Positions 38,419-52,561 of a DNA stretch of 64,000 nucleotides are shown piece by piece (position 1 is the first letter of the stretch; every line of letters begins with the position of its first letter). Origin of the DNA: Paratinospora sagittata (lineage: Eukaryota > Streptophyta > Magnoliopsida > Ranunculales > Menispermaceae). Under the pieces are notes generated by a model. It was not told the DNA's origin. It saw nothing but the letters and a program-made list of their open reading frames with translations, and did no database searches. The translations under genes and the position numbers were made by a program. The stretch covers positions 263,001 to 327,000 of the forward strand of contig CM069595.1 in NCBI GenBank assembly GCA_035771175.1, read 5' to 3'.

Positions 38419-39200
38419 TTGTGGTGAAACCTGCAACCTGCAACAGATGCAATGTCGGAGTTTTTTTTTTTTTGCAAAAATTGGTGAAGCTTATTAGAAT
38501 TAGAGAAAGAATGGAGGAGGGAGATATTGAGGAAGAGAGAGCAGCCGGGTATTGGTGAATTGGATTTTGAAAGAGGTGGACGTACTGGGTTGGAATACGT
38601 GGGGGATAGAGGGGTGTGTGTGTGTGATGAGTGAGGCTGAGAAAGGGAGTGAATTAATATAGGGGGAGGGGAAGGGAGAAAGAGGGAGGGGGTGCTAAAA
38701 AGTGAGTAGAAAGGGAGTGAATTAATATAGGGGGAGAGGATGGGAGAAAGGGGAGGGTGCTAAAAAGAGAGTCACGGTCAAGAAGGTGATTGAGGTTTGA
38801 GGTTCTTATTTTATTTTTATTTTTTTTGTTTTTTTTTTTTTTGTTTTTGGTTTTATTTTTATTTTATTATTTTGATAGGTGAGAGAAGGGGAGATGGGTT
38901 AACAATCTGAGTTGCAGATGTCTCATCAAGGTCTGAGAATTAATGAAAATGGCAGGGAATGGTGGGGCTTTTGTCCCTGAAATTTTATTGCACAAAAGCA
39001 GCAGTAAGAGTTGATATATTTTCTTATGAAAAATATGAGATGCACCCATTAATATATTATGCTTCAAACAAACAAAGAGGCCAGGGCAGTAAAAGTACCA
39101 GTTGCAGCAGCAACGCAAAACACACAGGGTCAGGAGATGATGATGAGAAAATGAAAAGTTAGTACTCCCACTCCCCCAGTCCCAGAGAGAAGAGAAGCAC
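38419..39200 (-). promoter_or_regulatory. MYB gene upstream region with a tandem duplication
   Basis: Directly upstream of the ATG, a purine-rich block of about 66 bp is tandemly duplicated (38642-38708 and 38709-38772). Each copy contains AAAGGGAGTGAATTAATATA and ends in GGTGCTAAAAAG, with a few differences. TTAATATA in each copy could serve as a TATA-like element for - strand transcription only on the opposite strand, so its role is unclear. T-rich runs follow at 38815-38870. Confidence 0.5.
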
Positions 39201-41549
39201 AACAATCAAAACATATAGAATTTTACAGTGGGGTCTCCTTGGAACGTTGTTAATTATGAAAGTTTTCTCCAGACCCTAGTCAATTCCAAGATGCCACTAC
39301 TCCCAAACCAACCACAAGAAATTGTAAAATGGAAATTGGGATGGGAGACAAGAAATACCCATGCTTAGCTATGCTTTGCATGTATAGTAAACTGCACTCA
39401 TGAGGGGATAACAGAAGCTTTATACATTCTATATATATATATATATATATATAATTTTTTTTTGGAAGAAGATGATAAAATTCAAGTAAACCAATTCCAA
39501 TTGGTTCCTTTCTCTATCTCTCTCATATGCTTCTTCTTGTGTCAGAATCCCTCCTTATAAAAAGAAAACAGCAACACAACACTCCTCTCATCTTTCGGCT
39601 TTTGGCTAATTTTCAAAATCATGATCACTTTGAAAAGTTTCATCGTTACGTGGAAAGAAGAAAAAAAAAACTTTCTACGCCATTGAAAGGAATTTTCTTT
39701 TTTATTTTTTTGAGGAAAAAAAAAAGGGGGAGGGGGGGCGGCCTCTATCTTCCCTTTTTCAGAAAAATGTGTCATGGTTTTCCATTTTTCGAAAAATTAC
39801 CCCCCAGCCCATTATATTTTTCTTTTCCTCCCTTTGCTCCATCCATGGAAGTTTAATACCTTTAGGGTGAACCTGTGTGCTGCAAGCTTTACCACAAAAA
39901 TTAATAATGGGCTACCAATTAACCACATGAATAGCCGACTATTCCAAACCGACCATGTAGTCATCATCATCATCATATTAATTAATTACCATTCATCTTC
40001 ATTTTCTTTCTTCATTCCTTAGACGAATAAAACAAAGAAAGGTCTTAATTAATAATGTTCTTCTCATTCACTTCATTAACTCCATTTTGGGACAAATTAT
40101 TATCTTCCTATTTCAGTTATATATATTACATCAGCATTAATCAATGGACCGAACCCTTTAAGTAAAACCGCCACTAAGAATGAGTATGTGTATCTGAATT
40201 TTCATACCGTTGTTGTAGCATAATATGTCTCTTTAATGCATGAAAGAAAAACTTGATGGGCAGAGTCGTAGTGAAAATAATTGGTCTAGTCCAATTGGAT
40301 GACAATGAGATCAAGTGAATCCCAATTCATTTGATCATCGACAAAGGTTAATGGCTGCACCACCTACATATATACTTTATCAAACTTAATTAGTTTGCAT
40401 TTGAACAGTTTGGCCTCTTCTTTAACTAGGTGATATTATTTATTTTGACAGCATCAGATTGCTTCCATTAAGAATAGATGACTTTCCAGCAATATAAACT
40501 CCAATAATATCCATTCAAAAAAAAAAAAAAACTCCAACAATATAAGTCAATCACCTAGTAATATTGGAGGCTCAAAAGTCATATCCAACACTAATATAAG
40601 AGAACATGTAATAACATGATGAGCCTACTGACTTTAAAACATGGAGAATTATATGTATAGCAGACAAGCTAGCTTCCTAGGTTTTTTTAGCTTCCAAAAA
40701 TACTTATAAGCTCAATGTGATTGAAAGGAATCTACATTCTAGCCACGGAAAAAGGGCGGAGCTTGATAAGGGTAACATAAACAAGGTTGGTGCATAAGTC
40801 TTACATAAAATTAAAAATAAGAGTTCAGAGCCCTTACATATTTGGAAGGCTATGGGCTCTCAATAAGATCACGAAGAATTACAACCATATATGTCTCATT
40901 TATTTTGTTGATGATAAATTAACTTAACCATCCTGCCATACTTGTGAAGGAGGAGGGTCGCCAACTAATTGAAGCTAGAGCTAGTTGGCTTTTACTAGGT
41001 AATTTAATTAATTTATAATACATCGCTGCATAATAATGAAGCTAAAGAATTACACATAAAAAAAAAAAGAAAAAGAAAGAAAGACAAAAGAAGAATTGAG
41101 AAATTGATTCTGAAATCCGGCACATGTACATGTATGTAATTAATCTTATTGGGACAATGATTAGTAGAGTAGAGAGAGTTTATAAACTAAAATTATTTTG
41201 TGAAGTTCAATTTGTTATGGCAAACAATAGATAATTAATAGGAAATTAAGACTAATATTTTATTAGGACCTGACCAGAGATTTAAGTGATTTTTATTACA
41301 GTGGACCCCTGCCCTCTTCTCGTACTTACTGTTTCAGTTCTTAATCCATTGCAATCCTTGCTGTTTCCAGCTTTTCCGTGGGACCCCTACCTTATACCCA
41401 GACAAGAAATCTTTAAAAATTGTAATTTCGAAAAAATAATTAAAAAAAGAGGTTGCAATAAAATTCCCAGTTCGGAAAACGTTCCATATAATTACATACT
41501 TATTTAAAAACTGAATGATAAAATAATTCACGAATGACGGAAGGAAGAA

Positions 41550-41589
<40 letters not shown>

Positions 41590-43229
41590 AGGCGGAAACA
41601 GTTTCATCCCAAAAAGAGAGAGAGAGAGAGAGCAAAGAAAAGAAAGAAGAAGAAGAAGAAGAAGAAGAAGGTTGATTAAATTATTCCGAAACATTAGCTG
41701 TCGAGCCTGTCGCCCCCCTTGAATTGCGAAAACCTCTCGACTCTCTGCCTGCATAATTTTAAAAAAATACCTTTTTGTCGAAAGGAGAATCTGAATTGCA
41801 AAAAAGGAATTTGATTTGTGTCGGTTACGAACTTAAGGATTTAAAAAGAAACTAAAACTTAAATGCATGTTACCAATAAGTAAGTGTTGGTGCTGAGTAT
41901 CCAAATGCAGAGATCAGTCTTAACTTCTCCCCAGAGGCCCCCCCTTCTTTACAAAAGTTTAGCACTGTTAATCTACGTTTTAACTTTCAGCTCGGCTGAC
42001 TTTTTTTCCCACTGGACTAATTAATGATGTTGGGAGCAGGTCAAACATTAAACGTTGAAATTATAAAATCCTTATTTAATTTGTTAATTCTCAAAATAAA
42101 ATAATCATTGGTCATATTTTAATTTATATTTGAATGCAGTCATTTGGAAATTAAACTTAGAGGTATCGTATTGCTTTGAAAATAAAATAAGCAAAATCAC
42201 GAATTTGGCCTGAAACACAATAATGGATGTGTATTTGTAGTGAAATTATATGACTAATTAGACACACAAAAATGGCAAAAAGATAATGAGAATTGACTTG
42301 AGCAGCAGCATTGGAATATATATAGCCTCAACTTAATTGAAAACATAGCTTTAGCTATATATATAGGGCACTCAAGTTGAACATAGAACAAGATTTGATA
42401 ACCTACAATAAATTTTGTTGACTCATTCACAATTCTCTTTAATGATAATAAGGATAAAATGTTATATAGGTCAGTAGACTGAAATACACAAAATAATCCT
42501 ACAGCTGGAATTCATTGATATCGTATACAATATATTTGTGGACATGATGGTATGATCAACTAGACATATGCATACAACATAAATGGTATATAGAAGACTT
42601 TGAGTCTTTGATGCAATATATTAATTATAGAGTTGCAATCAATTAACTTTGTTTTGGAGTTATTAATAGACGCTATAGACATATAAATGATGAAGAGTGC
42701 TAAAACGATCTAAGATATGTACCTAAATTTATATCCAAGCTGATGTGATAATATATTATATCACTAATTCATCATAAAAAAAAAACATTTTTTACTTATC
42801 ACACACGAATACATCAACATGAGTATGACTTTGAATATAATTTTTTAAACCTAAAAGTATTTCTCATAAATTATTTGTTTTACTGTCAAAAAAAAAAAAA
42901 GAGCTGCAAAAGTTAAACTTTGTATTGAAAGAGTAGCTACTTATACAGACTAGGTGGAAAATAATTTGAAAAGGAAAAACATAAATTAAGAAAGTGAAAG
43001 AGATCTTTCAATTGCAAAAGGTTTAATGATTTAAAACGATACGGACCCAATGTGTAATTTGAGGGGAGTCAAACTGTTGAGTCACAAAACACTGCGGCAC
43101 ATAAGCTAAAGACTACTACGTTGATATGATGACATTGATTTGGGTTGGGGAAAGGGGACGGGGGCAATAATAGATAATCGCGGCATTTGGTTCCGAAGGA
43201 GAAGGGTCTTTCGCCACTAATTAATTATA
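39201..43229. repeat. intergenic DNA with GA, GAA and AT microsatellites
   Basis: No gene is supported in these 4 kb. Simple repeats: (AT)n at about 39429-39452, (GA)n at 41552-41587 and 41617-41632, and (GAA)n at about 41644-41671. ORFs at 39527-39856 and 41500-41754 read through these low-complexity tracts and are not credible. Confidence 0.5.
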
Positions 43230-44519
43230 GATATTTTTAGAGATTGGGTCACGTGAGTAGTTTTATAATTTTTAAAATTATCACTTAGATTTTTAATCAT
43301 CTTCAATCAAAACTTGTCACAAATCAATCAAATTACAAGTTGTTAAAAAATGTATTTAACCATTTTGTCCTTCTCATTTTAATCATCTTTTAAACTCGAA
43401 TTAAGGTGATTCAAAAGGCGTTGAAATTGAAAAATTCTTGACCGGCGATCAGATAACTCAATAACTGATTGGTCAACTCAGTAACTGATCGATCAACTTG
43501 ATCGCCAATCGGTGAATTTTTAGTATATCGTTTGCTCACCGGTGACCAAAATGTCACTTAAAGCACCTGAATTTGTAGATCTTCTCTTTCTCTTTTCAAC
43601 GCATGTCGAATCACTTAAATTAGAGTTAAAATAAAAAAAGTTATGTTCATTTGAAGTTTACATATCAATTGGTCGCCGATCGAACAACTCGATGACTGAT
43701 CGGCGATTTTGCGGTATATTGTTTGACCGATCGATAAGAAAACTTTAAATGGTCATAACTTTTTTCTTGTTAACTCTGATTTAAATGATTCAAGATGCGT
43801 TAAAAAAAAGAAGAAAAAACCTATAAATCAAGGTGCTTTAAGTGACTTTTCGATCATCAGTGACTGATTCGGTAGATGTTAAATGCTCAATGTATGTAAA
43901 ATCACCAATTTTCGGTTATCGGTGACTGTCTCCGGTGATGGAAAAGATCTTTTTTTTCTCTTTTCAATACATCTTGAATCACTCAAATCGAAGTTAAAAC
44001 GAAAAAATAATGACCATTAAGATCGGTAAAACGATATACCAAAAAACTACTAATCGGTCATCAAGTTGATAAAAAAATCATTGATCCGATCAGTGACCAA
44101 TCGATATGCAAACTTCAAATGAACATAATTTTTTTCGTTTTAACTTCGATTTGAGTAATTCAACATGCGTTGGAAAGAGAAAGCGAAGATCTACAAATTC
44201 AGGTGCTTTAAGTAACTTTTTGGTCACTGGTGATCAAATGATATACCGAAAACTCACCGATTGATTATCGAGTTATTTGATCGCCGGTCAAAAAATTTTC
44301 AATTTCATCGCCTTTTGAATCTTTTTAATCCGAGTTTAAAAGATGGTTAAAATAAGAAGAGCAACATAATTAAATATACTTTTTGATAACCTATAATTTG
44401 ATTAACTTATGACAAATTAATTGATTAAAGATGGTTAAAAAGTTAAATGTTAATTTTAAAAATTATAGGACCTTTACACAAAATAAAGATACCCATACAC
44501 CCAATCTCTAAAAAGTCCC
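43230..44519. mobile_element. Mutator-like fold-back element, 1.29 kb
   Basis: The whole element is an imperfect inverted repeat with arms of about 500-600 bases. Ends are GATATTTTTAGAGATTGGGT and, reverse-complemented from 44519, GGGACTTTTTAGAGATTGGGT. The flanks TTAATTATA (43221-43229) and TTAATTATG (44520-44528) form a 9-bp duplication with one mismatch, the Mutator size. Shared blocks in the arms include CTTAAAGCACCTGAATTTGTAG and TTGACCGGCGATCA. Multiple GATCG/CGATC words give smaller nested palindromes. No transposase is present. Confidence 0.78.
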
Positions 44520-44528
44520 TTAATTATG

Positions 44529-47500
44529 TTACTAGTGAGATAGAGCGGAGGTGGAGGCGACGTAGGGAATTCTACAACCAAGTTTCAAAAATTGATATGA
44601 GTCAAACGCACATGACACACAGTGACGCAACTCGGAGTCACATGAAAGCCCCACCTCTTGGCTCCTCGAAGAATTGATTATTATATCTAATTAATTAAGG
44701 AGCTGAAGAAATCACCTTAATTATCATATACTATGACATTAAGTAACAGTGTAACACAAAGCATTTAACTATTTTCCATGTATTTTACATTTATATTACA
44801 AATGATGGAGGGGAAAAAGAAAGGGAATCTCTATCCATACGGAGTGGACCTTTGAGAGATGATTGGAATATTTTGTTGTACTTTGCCACCGACAGCGTAG
44901 AAAAGTAGAGGAAAATAAATAAATGGGAACCCACGCAACTACAACCACAACCAGAATGGTGAGAAATGAGAAATCCCAAAAGGCCCAGTTGTAAAAAAAT
45001 GTCGACAGCTGCCCTATTTCTCCTCCCTCATCACCTCGAATCACTTGGTTTAACTTTTTAATGTATTTTCATATCTATGTGTTCATATACGTACGTGAAG
45101 AAGCTCTTTGTTCCTTGTGTGTTATTATCATTTTCATTAATGTTAACCCCTTTAAAGCCCATATATATTGTATGGAAACATCCGTATATTTAGTGTTGTC
45201 CCACCAAGATTTGTTGTCAAAGTTCAACGTTACCTCATCCCCAAGCTCATTGATTTCTGCTAAACTCTCTTTTCTTTTCTTTTCTTTTCTTTTTTCGGTC
45301 AAGAGTCAAACTCCGTTTTACTCTCTATTTCACACCTTCACCTATAATTTTGGACGTAAAAGGGTTACCAGCTAACGCCTCTTAAGATGTTCTACTCTAC
45401 ACAGCTTACTAGATTTATTTATTTATTTTATAAATTCGTATAACACGTATGCTTCACATTTTCTGATTTATATTTCTCGAATTAATTAGTTAATGCTAGA
45501 GGAAATATTCTGGTGCGTGGTACACAGACATGAAGATATGGAAGGGTATCTTTATTTTTCTATATTATATATGCACTTGCACCTTCCTCATGTCCCTAAC
45601 TTTGTATATAACCCTTAATTTCTTAAATCTCATTCTTTCCCTTTGCTATTAATTGGTTTGTTTCAACTTTCAATGGCGTATATATACGTAGTATTTAATA
45701 TATGGGGCCTTCCTTGACTTTGGCCATATCCTAAATGAAAATTATATCCTGACCTCAAGATAAGCATGGAATATATATATATATGTATGTATTTATTAAT
45801 TAATCTATACTTATAATTAATTAATTAATTAAAATAAAAAGATACCAGTACATGATCCTGGCCCCATAAAAACTTCATCACATATATATCATCATCTAAT
45901 TGTTTATATTTTTCATCTAATGAAACACATGTACTGTTGAATTCGTTCAAGTGAACAATTAATATACACATATATAATATTATGTATACATATATGAGTG
46001 GTGGCTTCTTAATTGATACACATTAATTTAACATCCTACAAATTAATTAATAATTGGCAAGGTATATATATATATATAGTTAAGTACTATTGCTAGCTAA
46101 TAATGACATGCATACGCGATAATAAACATAGTTGGGAGAATTAATAACCACAAATGAAATTTTGTTTTGTATGTAATACAGGTAATGATGCTGGAGGGTG
46201 TACTTAAGATCCAGCCATGCACGGTAGGTTTGGAAAGATGATCCCTTAGTCGTCTTGATTCATTGGAAGGAAGTCCTCGTGCGTTTGTCACCCAAGAGGG
46301 CCCCTTGAATACGTACATATGATTGTATTCATAAGAAACATCACCAAATCTAATCCGAATCAGAATCACACCAGCAAGCTAGCCAGGGTTTTTTTTTTTA
46401 TTTAATTTTAAGCATTAATGGTGTGAATTTGTCTGCCTATATATGTATATGTGAATTTTAGAAAGAAAGAAATGAGAATATATATGTGATATATACTGAT
46501 ACATACATATATATTAGATAGGGTTGTGGTGGGGGCCTATAATTAAATATATATATATATAGGAATAAGTTGCTCCAATTGAATCCCTCCACAGGGCTAA
46601 CTGAACTGTCTTCAATCATTCAAGGTCAGGAAGTAGCTAGCTATAGCTTAGCTAGCTATAGTTATATAATGTGACATAAATACATAAAAGAGGACTGAGA
46701 AGAACACAAATTCCAGGACTTGGGATTTGGATATATAGATAAAATAGAGAGTACCCGGTGACCAATGAATATTGTTTACTAATAATTAATAAAGCGACTG
46801 CACGTACCTCCAATAAGTCTTTGCAATGGGGCCTCATGAAAACTAAAGGAGGAGATATATATATATATATATATATGTGTGATCGAGCTTTTCTTTTTCT
46901 TTTTATCTTTCTTGTATTATTATTATTATTATTCTCTATATATATATATATATACACACGAAAGTCCTACGAATGCGGCCTAAAGGGTGTAGAAAGATGA
47001 CCGAAATCGAATCAAAAATTGAAATCTTATATATTCTAAGGTTGTCAACTAGAATGTCAATAATAGATCACAAGTTGGCGGTCTAATGAAAAGGTAATGG
47101 GAAGAAAAGGAAATAAAAGAAAGGTGTGTTAAGTGATACAAATTAAGGTGGGTTTTGGCTTTGCCTTTTTCCATGGCATGGGGCCGGGGCCGGGGCCGGG
47201 GCCTTTCTCTTTTTTGAGGATGCATACTTGATGTCTCACATGTTGCTTAATTCGTACATTAATAATTATGGTTGTGATCCATTGATGTAAAATCCATTAG
47301 GTTTGGACATAAACCCCATGATTAAGACTTGTGTAAATGGTATCATCACTCAAAAGATTCCCACAACTTGTGTTTCATTTTATTTAATTAATCTTAAGAA
47401 CAGAAGATGAAGTGCGGCTATGATATCAAGGGATAATGTTTAATTTAATAGTAAGCAACCGTTGGTAGCAATGCAATGATTAACTGTTCTTGTAGTTAAC

Positions 47501-47964
47501 GATCGAGAAAGTAAAGAATTAAATCTACATATTTACTAATTAGTTAACAGAGTTTAATTAGCACAGTAATTGTCGGTAATAGCCCCATCTACTTTTACTA
47601 CGGACATTCTTGATATACTACCACCACCGAAAAGGCAAGTATATAATCTGTCTCTAAAAATTGGCTCTTCTAATACCCAAGGCAAGATTAGTTAGAATTA
47701 TTTAATGTTCTCTTAACATATCTCCATCTATATTCATGCACCGTACCAACTAAGTTTCCTTCATACTTGATACTATTAATAATAATTATAATATAAATTG
47801 ACTTAACCTTTGAGGAGGACCCTTAATTAATTAGCAGTTAGTCTCATTGTTTAATGCTGTCAAGCGGCTGAAATTTATAAATACGTGTTTTATGTATTAA
47901 TAAATTCATATTTATTATAAATTAAGTTCCAAATAATAAAAGCTTTCTCATTTCATTTCTAGAT
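44529..47964. other. intergenic DNA, no gene seen
   Basis: AT-rich, with (TA)n tracts near 45770, 46065, 46550, 46860 and 46940. A perfect (GGGGCC)4 sits at 47180-47203. ORFs here (45061-45375, 46097-46369, 46652-46957) lack recognisable domains and several cross (TA)n repeats. Confidence 0.45.
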
Positions 47965-48355
47965 CGTAGCACGTGTGTGGTGGAGAAACACACGTGGGGG
48001 CGGCGCATTCTTCTTCTAGCTCGGAACTGGAAATTGTACAACACTACTTGTACACGTACATGCATACAGCGTACCAACAAAGTTACCGAGTGAGTTATTA
48101 TCCATCCATGAATAACAACCGCACAAACTCCCGCTCCAATTATTGTGGGACGTTGCCGAGGGGACCCCAACTTGTCAAATGCCTCGTCCAGTGGCATTCA
48201 TTGCTTGACACGCGTCCGTCAGTGGGACCTTGTGCAAGTGCAAGTTGTGCTTTGTGGGTACAAAGCAACGTACGAAACACACGCGTCTGCGTCCACAGGA
48301 CCCTGACCCTCGTCGTCGTCGTCCTCCTACATTGCGCACGTGGCCTTAATGTTTA
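47965..48355. other. GC-rich island with G-box-type ACGTG motifs, function unknown
   Basis: In an otherwise AT-rich desert this 0.4-kb block is clearly more G+C-rich. It carries GCACGTGTG (47970), ACACGTGGG (47990) and GCACGTGGC (48336), all G-box or ABRE-like cores, plus CGTCGTCGTCGTC near 48313. Open frames exist on both strands (143 codons on +, 91 on -) but neither encodes anything recognisable. It may be an enhancer, an unannotated transcript or a decayed gene piece. Confidence 0.3.
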
Positions 48356-51300
48356 CAAAATTAAAAAGAAAAAAAAAAACTGCCGCCAAATCCTTTTTAA
48401 TTAAATATTGTAAATTAATTAATTTGGCGGTCACCTCAACTGGGTCTGGTCCCTCAGGGCAGGGAATTAATAGGAGCTCTTACTACCACATTTTAATTTA
48501 ATTTAGACTCTTTAGATTGTTTTTGCTGAATGTAAATGATTTACAGATCCATGTATGAGACCCGCCGTTATTATCGGATGTTGGCTGCTTCTAGTGAAAT
48601 TCATAGCTTCTTTTGCTTAATCAGAGTCATCGTTCAAATTTAGACCATCCTTTGTATTTTAATTTTTAAACAAAAAAAAAATTATACTGATGAATATCAG
48701 AGTATGCCATCGTTCGTTTGTTTGTTCGTTCAAGTTTAGTTTTATTAAAAGATATAAAAATGTAATAAGAAAACTAGGATATATAAAATCAAATTGAGTA
48801 TGATAAATAATTAAAGAAATTAACCAAAAAAATATTATAGGTCTTTTAGTTTTATGTATATATATATATATATCATTCGTCACCTCTCCCGCGGTCTCAC
48901 TCTTACTTTATACATATACTTTTTTCTTAAAGGAAAATTATAAATTAAGGTGTCTAGGATCACGTGATAGGACGTGACGGGACTTGTTCTATTTAAAATT
49001 CATAAAGATTTTGAAGATTATAATGAAATGGTTGTTTGAAATGTGAATTGGGTAACATCCATATGTCCTTGAATAATAAAATTAGTTGCCTTATTTCATT
49101 ATCTCGGCCCCTAACCACCATTTCTCCAATATCCAAAGCGTACATCAAGCTCATGTCACACTAACTAGGACGACAACTAATTGACAAGAAAGAGCAATTA
49201 TCACTTGAATTAATGGGACCAAATTTCAAACTATGTTCTAATTTCTCAATGTTGTTCAATTCCATCTCCCAGTGGATTCTTACGACTTCTATCAATATAT
49301 ATATATATATAAAGAGAGAGAGAGACGGCCAACTTTGGATTCTGCATTGAAATTAACAAAAGAATATAATTAATATGTCATGAAGCTTGGAATTTTATGC
49401 TTTAAATCACAGGGCCACGTTGCTACTGCATTGCCATATTGCTGTTTGTTAATGTACCACACATATATATATTGTAATAAAGATTTAGAGGAAAATAAAT
49501 GTTTATTTTATGTTTTGAATTCTAAGTAAACGAAGAAAGAAGATCTTGAATCCCCTCATTAATTATAACCAAAATTGACTTTGAGAAGAATAAACATAAA
49601 AAAATTACTGAAATGTTTTAAGGCCCACATAACCATCAAGTATCTAAAAGGGATCTATATATGCCTGGTTGAAATCCTTCATTTGTCTCCCCCAACTTGA
49701 ATTATTACATTTCTTCCGTTTTTTCTCTTTTAGTGGGATGGGAAATGACATTAACCTTTCGTTACTCATAAACATCATTGACTTGTATTTCTGAAGGGAC
49801 TTGGGCTTTTCTAATTAACCATTTATTTTATTTTAATATCCCTGAATTTTTAGTCTTCTTAACCAATGATTTTAATACAGTTTTCTGCCGACCTTCAATT
49901 AATTGGGTGCGTGCACAGTGTTTGATGTTAATTATAATATTAGAGGTGTCTAATCAAACGGGTAAAGGAGAAAACCAGAAACAAATTAATCTATAGAAAC
50001 ACTATATGAGGGAGAGAGCAGGGTCGTGGGGAAAGGGCTTTCTCAGAAAAGAAAAAAAAAATGAATTAATAAAGTACTGCAAACTGGATAGGGACCGGAA
50101 TTTATTATTATTATTATCATGGTTGATTGATCGTTTCGAAATAATTACCTTGGTAATCCATTTCTTTCATTTATCCCAACCACCCAACACTTTGATAGAT
50201 TACCTGCAATACCATTTTTGCCGTACCATCTTTTCCTTGGTTAAATAATAAAACCCAACTATGGTGTGGTGGTTCACAAATAGAAAGCATTTCAGTTTCA
50301 CTAAAATATGCTCTTTTTTTCCTTTTTTATAAAGCATGAAGTGATGTGGTTGAGGCTCATGTTACTTCAAACAGTTACTTTTATGATTAATTAAGTAATA
50401 GCGCGTGGATCTTAGTTAAACAACGAGACATCATGATAATCTTCAACTACTTCCTAAGCAAAATCATCAATATGCTGCTTCTTCCTTCCTTCCTTCCTTC
50501 AGTTATGAATTACTCAGTTTTTGGCCAAGTTCATAGCACTAGTTTGACAAATATCATCACTACCAATTTTTCAAATATATTGTCATTCCATTTAATAATC
50601 AAATAGTTGAAGTACTTTTTACACTACAAGGAAATACCACCGAGTAAAACAGAACTTGCATGCTACGGTTGATCGCTCTAAGAACATTATTCAAATTTAG
50701 GTGCATGGTGACGACGAAATTATAAGCTTCATATATAGATAGCAATCCCAAATTAATGATCAATTCTCTTATTGGGGTTTTCATGAATTTATTTATTGTC
50801 ATCTAATCTACCGTTTTTGTGCTTGCAGTACCATCTAATCTACACATATTAATGTAATTGAAACACATGTATATATGAAGCTTACTACGGTTCATGATAT
50901 ATGATTACTCCAAAATCCCAAAAAAAAAAAAAAAAAAAAAGAAGAGAGAGAGAAAGAGAGAGACCATCAACTAATATATAATATTGTTGGATGTTGACGT
51001 GGTGCAAGACATCATCAAAACACTTCTACGAGCCTTTTTGTCCCTAAGGACCATAGACCCAAGTAAAATTGATTGACTGATTGGGGAATCAAATCCTTCA
51101 TTTTGAATTCACCGGCCAGACAGGTGTTTAGTGTCATTTTACCATCTCGATCTGCCACTATTGGTAGCAAGCATATAGAATCAACATAAAGTTATAATTC
51201 CTATCAAAAATGATTTTCCTATACAAAAAAATAACAATAGGATAGAATTGCCACTAGTACCACCAACTTGCATATACATAAATGCAGAATACCAAATACA

Positions 51301-52561
51301 AGAATCCATCAAAGAAAGTTATATAAACATATATCATGATGCGCTCTAGCAAGTAACAACGACTGTCTGCTTAAAAAGCAGCTGCACTCAACAATATGAT
51401 CGTAAGAGTTGTGACTTGTGAGTTATATATATATATATATGTATAATCCTCTTTGGAATGATTACTTGAAACGAGGAGTATTGCTTTTCTTCGAAAACAA
51501 TGAAAACCTTCTTAGGCAAGCCGGCCAACTATTTAAACTCATATTATTGACACTAACTTTGAGAATTGTTAAATCACTTTGAATTACATGTTGATATGCG
51601 ATCCAACAACTCTCAAGCAATGTCAATAAGGTGTATTTTTCAAGTAGGTTTCCAAAGCATTTTCCTTATGATATAACCTCTCTAGTATCAGAATGTGTCC
51701 AACTCCAAATATCTTTGCTTCCAGAATCGGATTTAGGACAAGTAGATTTAATTCGTGTCATTTATATCAAACAAGCAGTCTTCTGAAATTATTTAGTTAA
51801 TGGCAAAAGTCTTTTTTTCTTGACAACAATGGCAAAGTCTTTTTAGGTGTTTTTTACTGTTCAATTTTGGAGTAAGCTTGGGCTTAAGAAACTTTTTGTT
51901 CTCTTTGATGTTAGAAACGCCCTGCAAATTTTGATTCGCAGCTGTGTTCTGGTTGGTAGATTTTTAGTTGGGTATATCTCTGAATCTTTCCACAAGACTA
52001 CAACTACCATTTACTCCCTTCATAATTTTTATAGCACGACATAATTTAAACTGCTGACAACCCTTTCACCAACTTCAAATGCGCTAACTATATATGACAG
52101 ACAAAATTTCCAGTAAGAATTCTCAGTCAAACCGATAATCCTCGAAATTAAACTTTCCCAAGTTTGCTATTAGTGATCTGTGATTCTTTTCTGCGAATGG
52201 ACCTTTTCATTCAGTAATAAAGTTTCCTTCAGAGAGATTCAGTGATCCATCCCAAGCAACTTTAAATATATAGCACAAAAACAAAAAGATCCACCATCAC
52301 CAACTTATTTTTCTTGTCAAACTCTTCATCTTCGTGTTTCCAAGTTTTATGCCATTGCGTTGTAATGCAATTCCACGATCATGTTTCCCTAACACAGCAT
52401 TAACGTTTGAACCTCAGCGTGCATAGTCGAAACCATTCAAGTTGGGCTCCTTGAATTATCATGTAAAACGTGGAGATACCTCATTCACTTGCACAGAAAA
52501 CCCAGCAATTATATTTGCAACAAAGATATTCCAATAACTAACTGGTGATGCAATAAACCTG
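48356..52561. other. intergenic DNA, no gene seen
   Basis: AT-rich with (AT)n tracts at about 48858, 49293 and 51425, a (GA) patch at 49313, a TTCC repeat at 50480-50500, and an A run at 50921-50940. ORFs are short and unrecognised. Confidence 0.45.

Noticed and set aside
41500..41754. ORFs encoding Ser-Leu or Arg-Glu runs
   Set aside because: Direct translations of (GA)n and (GAA)n microsatellites.
46097..46369. 90-codon ORF on the - strand, considered as a small gene or microRNA precursor
   Set aside because: No protein family recognised, and I could not find a known plant microRNA sequence or a clear stem in it.
47973..48404. 143-codon ORF on the + strand
   Set aside because: No recognisable domain, and it runs into a poly-Lys stretch from an A run; kept only as part of the GC-rich island.
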